Source: DASYQD01 sp036005845
Lineage (GTDB): Bacteria; Acidobacteriota; Thermoanaerobaculia; Multivoradales; JAIOJS01
Assembly (NCBI GenBank): GCA_036005845.1
Contig: DASYQD010000189.1
Location: 1 to 46,411, forward strand
DNA: 46,411 nt
Direction of reading: 5' to 3'
In this document: in pieces, positions 41,218 to 46,411 of the stretch
Layout of the letters: every line of letters starts with the position of its first letter
Numbering within the stretch: position 1 is the first letter of the stretch
Made by a program: the position numbers and the translations under genes
The notes under the pieces: generated by a model
Databases searched by the model: none
What the model was told of the DNA's origin: nothing
What the model saw: only the letters and a program-made list of their open reading frames with translations

Positions 41218-43179
41218 ATGAATCCACCAAACGGAAACGGTGCGGCACCGGCAGCCTTGCCGGGGTACGGCGTCTCGCGGTCGCCGTCGCGCGCTACCTC
41301 GCGACGCTGGGTGCTCGGCGTCCGCGCCAACGACGTGACGCGCCAGGTGCCGCTCGCGGAGGGCGTCGTCACTCTCGGCGCCAGCCAGGGCTGCTCGGTC
41401 GTGTTGCGCGGCCGCGACGTGGCGCGCGAGCACGCCAAGCTGCACCTCTCGCCCGAGCGCGCGCGCCTGTCGGTGTTCCCGCACGCCGCGCCCGCCGTGC
41501 TCAACGGCGTGCAGGTGCGCGAGGCGGGGCTCGAGCCCGGCGACACCATCCAGGTCGGCGACGTGCAGCTCACGCTCCACCGCGCCGACGTGCAGGCAGC
41601 GATCGAGGCCGGCGAGGTGGCCGCCGACGAGCCGCTCGCGTCGGCGACGGCAAATGGCAGCAGCAACGGCAACGGCGTCGCGCCCCAGGATGCGCTCGGC
41701 GATCGCGCCGCAGTAAACGGCGCCTCTCGCGATCGCACCGCGCACGATGCGGCACCGCCCGCGTCGCCGCTCGTCTTCCTCGAAAGGCTCTGCCACTGGG
41801 GCCTCCGCGGCGCCTCGGCCGGCCGCGCCGAGATGCTGGCGAGCCTCTGCCAGAACATCGCGGCCGACGCCGCGTGCGTCTTCGTCGCCGAGCGCGCCGG
41901 GCAGCTCACCTCGCTCGCCGCCTGGGGCGATCCGCTGCCGGGCCTCGTCGAAGCGGCCTCGGCGGTCACTCCGCGCGGCACGAATGGCACGAACACCACG
42001 AACGTCGACGAGATCGTCGTCGCGGCGCGTCCGGGCTGGGCCGCCGCCGGCCTCACCACGCCGAGCGGCACCGGCTTCGGCCTCTTCGTCCGCGGCCCGC
42101 GGCTCGTCGCTTCGACGCCCGAGCTGCTGCGCGTCGCCACGCGCCTCTTCGGCCACGACTACCTGCGCGAGCGCGCCGCCGGCCCGCGCGCGGTGCCGCC
42201 GGCGCCGGTGCGCGGCCTCGTCTTTCCGCCCGACGTCGTCGTCGGCCGCTCGCCGGCGATGCGCAAGCTCTACGAAGAGCTCGCCACCGTCGTCGAGGGC
42301 AACCTGCCCGTGCTCGTCCTCGGCGAGACCGGCGTCGGCAAGGAGCACATCGCACGCGTGCTGCACGACTCCTCGTCGCGCCGCGATCGCCCCTTCGTCA
42401 CCATCAATTGCGCGGCGATCCCGGCCGAGCTGCTCGAAGCCGAGCTCTTCGGCATCGAGCGCGGCGTGGCGACCGGCGTGAGCGAGCGCATCGGCAAGTT
42501 CCGCGAGGCGCACGGCGGCACACTCTTCCTCGACGAGATCGGCGAGCTGCCCCTGCCGCTGCAGTCGAAGTTGCTGCGCGTGCTCGAGGAGAAGAAGGTG
42601 CAGCCGGTGGGCGGCCAGGCCGCCGCCGTCGACCTGCGCATCGTCGCCGCCACCAACGTGCCGCTCGACGAGGTCACCTCGAGCGGCCGCTTCCGCCTCG
42701 ACCTCTTCCACCGCCTCGCCGGCTTCGTCGTCGCGGTGCCGGCGCTGCGCGAGCGCGCCGAAGACGTGCCGCTGCTCTTCGACCACTTCCTGCGCGCCGC
42801 CCGCGGCCACGGTGCGCGCCTGGCGCCGGCGGCCCTCGCCGCCCTCGTCCGCCACCGTTGGACCGGCAACGTGCGCGAGCTGCGCCACGAGGCGGCGCGC
42901 ATCGCCGCTCGCGCCGCCGGCGCCGCCGAGATCCAGCTCGCCGACCTCTCGCCCGGCGTCGCCGCAGCGGTGAACGGACCGAGCTCCGCGCCGGCCGACG
43001 ATGCCGCCGACGCCCGCCCGCGAACGCTCGACGAGGAGCTCGCCCGCATCGAGCGCGCGCTCCTCGCCACCGCCCTGCGCGACACCGCCGGCAACGTCAG
43101 CCACGCCGCGCAGCGTCTCGGCATCTCGCGCGCCCGGCTGCGGCGGAGAGCGCGCGAGCTCGGCGTCGAGCGCGGCTGA
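41218..43179 (+). CDS. FHA-domain AAA+ transcriptional regulator (NtrC-like) with altered GAFTGA motif
   Basis: A 653-residue protein. An FHA domain at about 30-110 binds phosphothreonine. A polar Asn/Gly-rich linker leads to a GAF-like middle region at about 180-320. The AAA+ domain follows from about 337, with Walker A GETGVGKE (about 370) and Walker B GGTLFLDEIGEL (about 433). A Fis-type HTH (NVSHAAQRLGISRARLRRRA) is at the C-terminus. The sigma-54 contact loop normally reads GAFTGA. Here residues 416-421 are GVATGV, so sigma-54 activation may be altered or lost. ATG 41218 lacks a good Shine-Dalgarno sequence. It is divergent from fur. Confidence 0.85.
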   Translation: MNPPNGNGAAPAALPGYGVSRSPSRATSRRWVLGVRANDVTRQVPLAEGVVTLGASQGCSVVLRGRDVAREHAKLHLSPERARLSVFPHAAPAVLNGVQVREAGLEPGDTIQVGDVQLTLHRADVQAAIEAGEVAADEPLASATANGSSNGNGVAPQDALGDRAAVNGASRDRTAHDAAPPASPLVFLERLCHWGLRGASAGRAEMLASLCQNIAADAACVFVAERAGQLTSLAAWGDPLPGLVEAASAVTPRGTNGTNTTNVDEIVVAARPGWAAAGLTTPSGTGFGLFVRGPRLVASTPELLRVATRLFGHDYLRERAAGPRAVPPAPVRGLVFPPDVVVGRSPAMRKLYEELATVVEGNLPVLVLGETGVGKEHIARVLHDSSSRRDRPFVTINCAAIPAELLEAELFGIERGVATGVSERIGKFREAHGGTLFLDEIGELPLPLQSKLLRVLEEKKVQPVGGQAAAVDLRIVAATNVPLDEVTSSGRFRLDLFHRLAGFVVAVPALRERAEDVPLLFDHFLRAARGHGARLAPAALAALVRHRWTGNVRELRHEAARIAARAAGAAEIQLADLSPGVAAAVNGPSSAPADDAADARPRTLDEELARIERALLATALRDTAGNVSHAAQRLGISRARLRRRARELGVERG

Positions 43180-43217
43180 GCGGGGAAGAGGGTTGTGGTC
43201 GGTCGGCGGCCGCTGGT

Positions 43218-43502
43218 CGCCGGCCGGCGGGTGCTGGCGTGGCCGAGGGGCCGCCGCCCAGGGGCGCGCGGCGCGCTGCGTGGTTGCTGGGGGAGAGGCG
43301 CGCCGCTCATCGCATCGCGCCGTTACAGCTGCGGTAGCGGCACAGCTACTAAGCGCGCTGCTCAGGCCCCTGGGCAGCGGCCCCTCGGCCCCGCTGGCAC
43401 CCGCCTCCATCTGTGGTCGTCGAGCGACCTGATGGCAAGCTCGAGCGCTGCCGTGGAGACCTCGACCCTCTACCTCGCGCTCATTTCATGCCGCTGGACT
43501 AG
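43218..43502 (+). repeat. Left copy of a ~280-bp self-folding inverted repeat
   Basis: This stretch matches the reverse complement of 45298-45574 along its length, with scattered substitutions and small indels. Internally, 43226-43276 (GGCGGGTGCTGGCGTGGCCG and onward) is nearly complementary to the stretch ending about 43411, giving a stem of around 50 bp with a loop of about 85 bases. A smaller hairpin, GGTCGTCGAGCGACC, lies near 43415-43429. Any ORFs across it are not conserved in frame between copies, so I treat it as non-coding. Confidence 0.8.
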
Positions 43503-43566
43503 GACGCTAGCGCACACTCGGCACAGTATGGCCCAATGCGGCCCGAGTGCGCCGGTATGGTCCGGC

Positions 43567-43755
43567 ATGCCGAGCAGCGAAGGGGAGCCGCCAGCCATCC
43601 GCAAGCCCGCCACGAGCCGCGGGCTCGTACGCGAAGTCACCTACCTGCACGAGGACGAGGAAGCCGGACTGGTCGCCTACGCCAAGCGGCACCGGTGCAG
43701 CAAGGCGGAGGCGATCCGTCGCGCCGTGCGCAATTTCCCTAGGATTGAAGATTAG
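43567..43755 (+). CDS. Small ribbon-helix-helix (CopG-like) protein
   Basis: A 62-residue protein whose C-terminal 40 residues (VREVTYLHEDEEAGLVAYAK, then SKAEAIRRAVRNF) fit the strand-helix-helix pattern of RHH DNA-binding proteins or antitoxins. An in-frame ATG at 43528 is an alternative start. It is the first gene inside the inverted-repeat-bounded segment. It has no recognisable toxin partner next to it, and its 3' end touches the minus-strand gene end. It is probably a regulator or orphan antitoxin. Confidence 0.6.
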   Translation: MPSSEGEPPAIRKPATSRGLVREVTYLHEDEEAGLVAYAKRHRCSKAEAIRRAVRNFPRIED

Positions 43756-44117
43756 AGCGGCCACGGCAGCTCCGCAGTTCCGAGGGATGACCATTGCTGC
43801 CTTAAAGAGTCAGCCGAATAGTGATCCAACGGCATGACGACACCGCCCCTATAAAACAGGGGCACGATCCGATGTGTAAACTGCGTTAGGTCAATCCTCA
43901 CGGGCAGACGCGGCCCGGAGTATTCGTCATTGGCGCCGGGCGTCAGGGCGAAAGCCTCCTCTGCTGTTCCGCCTTGCATGCCGGAATAATAGACGCGAAC
44001 ATAAAGCTTCAGGTCGAGCGAGAATCCAGAGGCGGCAAGCTCATTTGAGAGCGAGATAACATGCGCTGTCTCATTAATCGCCGAGCCGGCGCTCGCGTCG
44101 CTGCGCACGGAAATCAA
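43752..44117 (-). CDS. C-terminal part of a membrane protein, probably separated by a frameshift
   Basis: A 121-residue reading frame ending in TAG at 43752-43754 and opening at TTG 44117. It overlaps the preceding minus-strand frame by 44 bases in a different phase. Reading upstream in the same phase gives LISTLISVRSDASAGSAINE, which continues naturally from YLPIYYFMDRQTNTGSDRPD of the other frame. A single-base indel near 44120 would therefore join both into one protein of about 330 residues. No named domain is seen, and the composition suggests an extracytoplasmic beta-rich domain. Confidence 0.5.
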   Translation of the reverse strand: MISVRSDASAGSAINETAHVISLSNELAASGFSLDLKLYVRVYYSGMQGGTAEEAFALTPGANDEYSGPRLPVRIDLTQFTHRIVPLFYRGGVVMPLDHYSADSLRQQWSSLGTAELPWPL

Positions 44118-44745
44118 TGTGGAGATCAGGCCGGTCCGATCCCGTGTTTGTTTGCCTGTCCATAAAGTAGTAGATGGGAAGATATCGTGTCTCCTGGCTG
44201 GTCGTGAGCGACGCGCTACGCGTCACCTGAAGAAAAGAGACCTGCTCAACATTAAGCGTCTCTACGGGGCCGCCGTCATTCCACAGCTCGGCACATTCAT
44301 AATCGCCGCAGCGCTTTAGCTCGGCCCGAATTGCCGGCGCTTGGCCGGGACTCCTGGGAAATTGCTTGGCGATCTCTCTCGCGAGTTGGGCCGGGATGGT
44401 TTCCGGGGCGCCTGTCCGAGTGGTAGCCCGTTGCCTTTGAAGATGGACCGAAGCGGCAGCGGTGAAGCCCATAAGAATGACAGCCGTCAGTGAAGCCGCA
44501 ATCCAGCGAGTCCACCTGCCGGGGAATCGGTGCTTGACTTCCACCCACACCCAATATGACGCAAGGGCGGCCGTAAACACGCCTAGAGGAATCGCGAGGA
44601 GCACGTTTGGCTCAATACCCACGACGAGCATGAGAACCTGGATGGAGGTCAGTACCAAAGCGCCGACGCCACCGCGCGTCCTTGCGAGGTGGATCGCTTC
44701 TCGCCTTTGAGCCTCCGATTTCTTCGCTCGGTGCTTGGTAGTCAT
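44074..44745 (-). CDS. Membrane protein of unknown function (N-terminal part)
   Basis: About 223 residues from ATG 44745. A basic N-terminus (MTTKHRAKKSEAQRREA) is followed by three hydrophobic helices: VGALVLTSIQVLMLVVGI, VLLAIPLGVFTAALASYWVWV and WIAASLTAVILMGFTAAASV. A soluble region follows, ending around LPIYYFMDRQTNTGSDRPD. The DNA is visibly less G+C-rich than the rest of the window, suggesting acquisition by transfer. No family recognised. A minus-strand TTGACA at 44860-44855 could be a -35 box, but the matching -10 is weak. Confidence 0.6.
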   Translation of the reverse strand: MTTKHRAKKSEAQRREAIHLARTRGGVGALVLTSIQVLMLVVGIEPNVLLAIPLGVFTAALASYWVWVEVKHRFPGRWTRWIAASLTAVILMGFTAAASVHLQRQRATTRTGAPETIPAQLAREIAKQFPRSPGQAPAIRAELKRCGDYECAELWNDGGPVETLNVEQVSFLQVTRSASLTTSQETRYLPIYYFMDRQTNTGSDRPDLHIDFRAQRRERRLGD

Positions 44746-45297
44746 CGGACGCCCCCCGCTCCGGGGCAACCCCGGAGGAGATTAGTGCGCTCCCCATCGC
44801 GAGCTCTACGGCGACCTCGCATCCACCAGACCCTACCGCCCCGGCTTACGCTGGTGTCAAGTTCGGCACAATCCCCCATTTTTTGCCCCTCCCTTGCCAC
44901 CTCGACGATCCCAGCAAGACCTGCAACCCCACTCGAGTGTTACCCATGTCCCCGGCTACTCAGCCGCATGACGTCGGAAGCTAGGTAACGTCGGCTCTAA
45001 CAACCAGCGATGGACCGAGTCGACCAACAGATAAGAGGGCCCAGCAGGATCTCGACGAGCACGAAAGCCCAGCTGACGACGAGATGGCTGTGACGTCGCT
45101 GTACGTGTTGCGGGAAATGGCGTCTGCAATCGCGATGAGGATGACGAGGGCCCCGCGCTTTCGCTGGCCTGGGCGGTCGCTGGCCGGCTCCGCAGGGACG
45201 GCGCTGCCGATTGATTCCGTCGACCGCGGGCGGAGCGCGAGTTGTGACGGGAAAGTCGGCGTGGCGCAGCCCGGCGCCCGAGCGGCACGGCGACGCC
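44746..45297. other. Intergenic stretch inside the inverted-repeat-bounded segment
   Basis: No convincing gene. An 8-bp perfect hairpin (CTCCGGGGCAACCCCGGAG, 44758-44776) lies just upstream of the membrane-protein start. A T-rich tract follows at about 44875-44885. Around 45000-45110 the minus strand can encode short hydrophobic peptides (LVVSWAFVLVEILLGPLICW in one phase, GALVILIAIADAI in another), which may be the remains of a small membrane-protein gene broken by frameshifts. Confidence 0.4.
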
Positions 45298-45574
45298 AGT
45301 CCAGCGACGTGAAGCGAGCGTGAGGCAGAGCGCCGAAGACGCCACGGCAGCGCCTGAGCTTGCCATCAGGTCGCTCGACGACCACAGCTGAAGGCGGGTG
45401 CCAGCGGGGCCGAGGGCCGCCGTCCAGGGGCCTGAGCAGCGCGCTTGGTGGATGTTCCGCGACAGCGGCTGTAACGGCGCGCTGCGATGAGCGGCGCGCC
45501 TCTCCCCCAGCAACCACACAGCGCGCCGCGCGCCCCTGGGCGGCGGCCCTCCGCCACTCCACCACCCGCCGGCG
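45298..45574 (-). repeat. Right copy of the ~280-bp self-folding inverted repeat
   Basis: The reverse complement of this stretch aligns with 43218-43502. It keeps the same long imperfect stem (GGCGGGTGCCAGCGGGGCCG near 45393 against the stretch ending about 45570) and the same small hairpin (GGTCGCTCGACGACC). The loops differ more than the stems. About 1.8 kb lies between the two copies. Confidence 0.8.
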
Positions 45575-45905
45575 GGTGGTCACTTTCACTCGCATCCCAC
45601 TTACTCCCCCCATCGCCGCGGAGCCACTGATCCACCGCGTACCACCACCCTGGTCGGCGCTGTCCCACCGCGAACCACCGCCGCCTGATTTGAACCGCCG
45701 TCCAACCACTTGGTGCAGTCCCGACGCGGCCTGAAGCCCTTCCCTCCAAAGCCCTGAAGTGGCACTGGCCTTGTACTACCGCCCCCGCGCAGAACTCTCG
45801 ACCCGTGGAAGGAGGTGGTCGCCGCCATTAGTCGTTCGCTGTGATGAAGGCTCCGTTTTCGTAGACCGTCCAAGCAACCCGGCCGAAATATCGAACCAAG
45901 GAGAG
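45575..45905. other. Leader region of the TonB-dependent receptor gene
   Basis: No gene seen. It contains the imperfect repeat CCACCGCGTACCACC / CCACCGCGAACCACC (about 45631 and 45667) and a G+A-rich stretch GGAAGGAGG near 45805. The last 70 bases are less G+C-rich and lead to AAGGAGAG immediately before the ATG. A promoter is expected here, but none could be assigned with confidence. Confidence 0.4.
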
Positions 45906-46411
45906 AGATGAAACACGTCAAGTTCTCTACACTGCTCCTGGCAGCGCTGGTGCTCCTGCTCGCAGGCGCGCCGGCATTCGCCCAGCTGCAAACCGGCAAC
46001 CTCTACGGTGAAGCCAAGGACCAGAGCGGCGGCGTCCTGCCCGGCGTCACCGTCACCCTGACCGGCGGCGGCGCGCCGCAGGTGCAGGTGACCAACGCCC
46101 AGGGCCAGTTCCGCTTCCTGAGCCTCTCGCCCGGTGACTACGCCCTGCGGGCCGAGCTCCAGGGCTTCTCGACCGTGGACTATCCGAACATCGTCATCAA
46201 CATCGGCCGCAACACCAACATCGAGGTGACCCTGCAGTCGGCGATCGAGGACACCATCACGGTGACGACCGAGTCGCCGCTGCTCGACGAGCGCCGCATC
46301 AGCACCGGTGCGACGGTGGCGCAGACCGAGCTCGAGAAGATCCCCACCGCTCGCGACCCCTGGGCCATCCTGCAGACGACCCCGGGCGTGCTCACCGACC
46401 GCATCAACGTC
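45906..46411 (+). CDS. TonB-dependent receptor with carboxypeptidase-regulatory-like N-terminal domain, 3' end missing
   Basis: 168 codons up to the window edge. A signal peptide (FSTLLLAALVLLLAGAPAFA) is followed by a carboxypeptidase-regulatory-like domain at about 28-115: GNLYGEAKDQSGGVLPGVTV, then GQFRFLSLSPGDYALRAELQ. The start of a plug-like region follows (SPLLDERRISTGATVAQTEL, ILQTTPGVL). This is the layout of acidobacterial OmpA/TonB-dependent outer-membrane receptors, of the SusC-like or oar type. AAGGAG precedes the ATG with an unusually short spacing. The substrate is unknown because the barrel lies outside the window. Confidence 0.88.

Noticed and set aside
43218..43502. Integron attC site
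   Set aside because: The long hairpin is attC-like in general shape, but I could not find the paired RYYYAAC/GTTRRRY core sites at its ends and there is no integrase gene in the window.
45366..45749. Open frames running through the right inverted repeat
   Set aside because: The corresponding frames in the left copy are interrupted or phase-shifted, so coding potential is not conserved and structure is the better explanation.
1..46411. tRNA or rRNA genes and CRISPR arrays
   Set aside because: No cloverleaf-like segments, rRNA signature stretches or regularly spaced short direct repeats were seen on either strand. A covariance-model scan would be decisive.

Overview
The window is very G+C-rich, densely packed chromosomal DNA that looks like an acidobacterium, most likely near Thermoanaerobaculia. 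This is an inference from protein families: ELWxxDGT-repeat secreted proteins ending in a DGFETG...RWS motif, several FG-GAP/UnbV (CRTAC1-type) proteins, a metallophosphoesterase with a characteristic C-terminal domain, and a carboxypeptidase-regulatory/TonB-dependent receptor that runs off the right edge. No rRNA, tRNA, CRISPR array or transposase was seen.

Layout. 1-2047: the end of an unrecognised gene and a patatin-like lipase. 2057-3064 (minus): a nitrilase-family amidohydrolase. 3121-13430 (plus): five genes, each overlapping the next by 4 nt. Three are secreted or anchored FG-GAP/UnbV proteins, one is a small TPR-like protein, and one is a 1125-residue TPR + FG-GAP + UnbV-like protein with a large unassigned C-terminal module. 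18850-13461 (minus): a DUF4198 protein and a HupE/UreJ-like membrane protein, then acyl carrier protein, fatty-acyl-AMP-ligase-like enzyme and a CrtI/retinol-saturase-like oxidoreductase. 19028-30304 (minus): threonine biosynthesis (thrA fusion, thrB, thrC) plus a small ribbon-helix-helix ORF. The thr genes are interrupted by two ELWxxDGT genes on the plus strand. Between those two genes lies a hybrid fragment whose 5' part is thrB and whose 3' part is thrA, which is the novel joint expected from a tandem duplication.

30410-31672 (plus): a secreted metallophosphoesterase. 35534-31685 (minus): a HEAT-repeat protein and an HD-GYP-like protein that share an N-terminal domain and glycine-rich linkers. 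40912-35641 (minus): an iron operon of fur, an FTR1 permease fused to a DUF2318-type cysteine domain, two FtsX-like permeases and an ABC ATPase. The ATPase carries a C-terminal extension resembling the DtxR dimerisation domain. A promoter and a 17-bp palindrome precede fur. 41218-43179 (plus): an FHA + AAA+ regulator with an altered GAFTGA loop and a terminator-like hairpin in its leader.

43218-45574: two inverted copies of a ~280-bp, strongly self-folding repeat enclose about 1.8 kb of visibly lower-G+C DNA. It carries a small RHH gene and a membrane-protein gene that appears split by a frameshift. 45906 to the end: the start of the outer-membrane receptor.

Best candidates for something new are the five-gene secreted beta-propeller operon, the ABC ATPase-DtxR-like fusion in the iron operon, the thrB/thrA novel joint around the ELWxxDGT duplication, and the inverted-repeat-bounded island.
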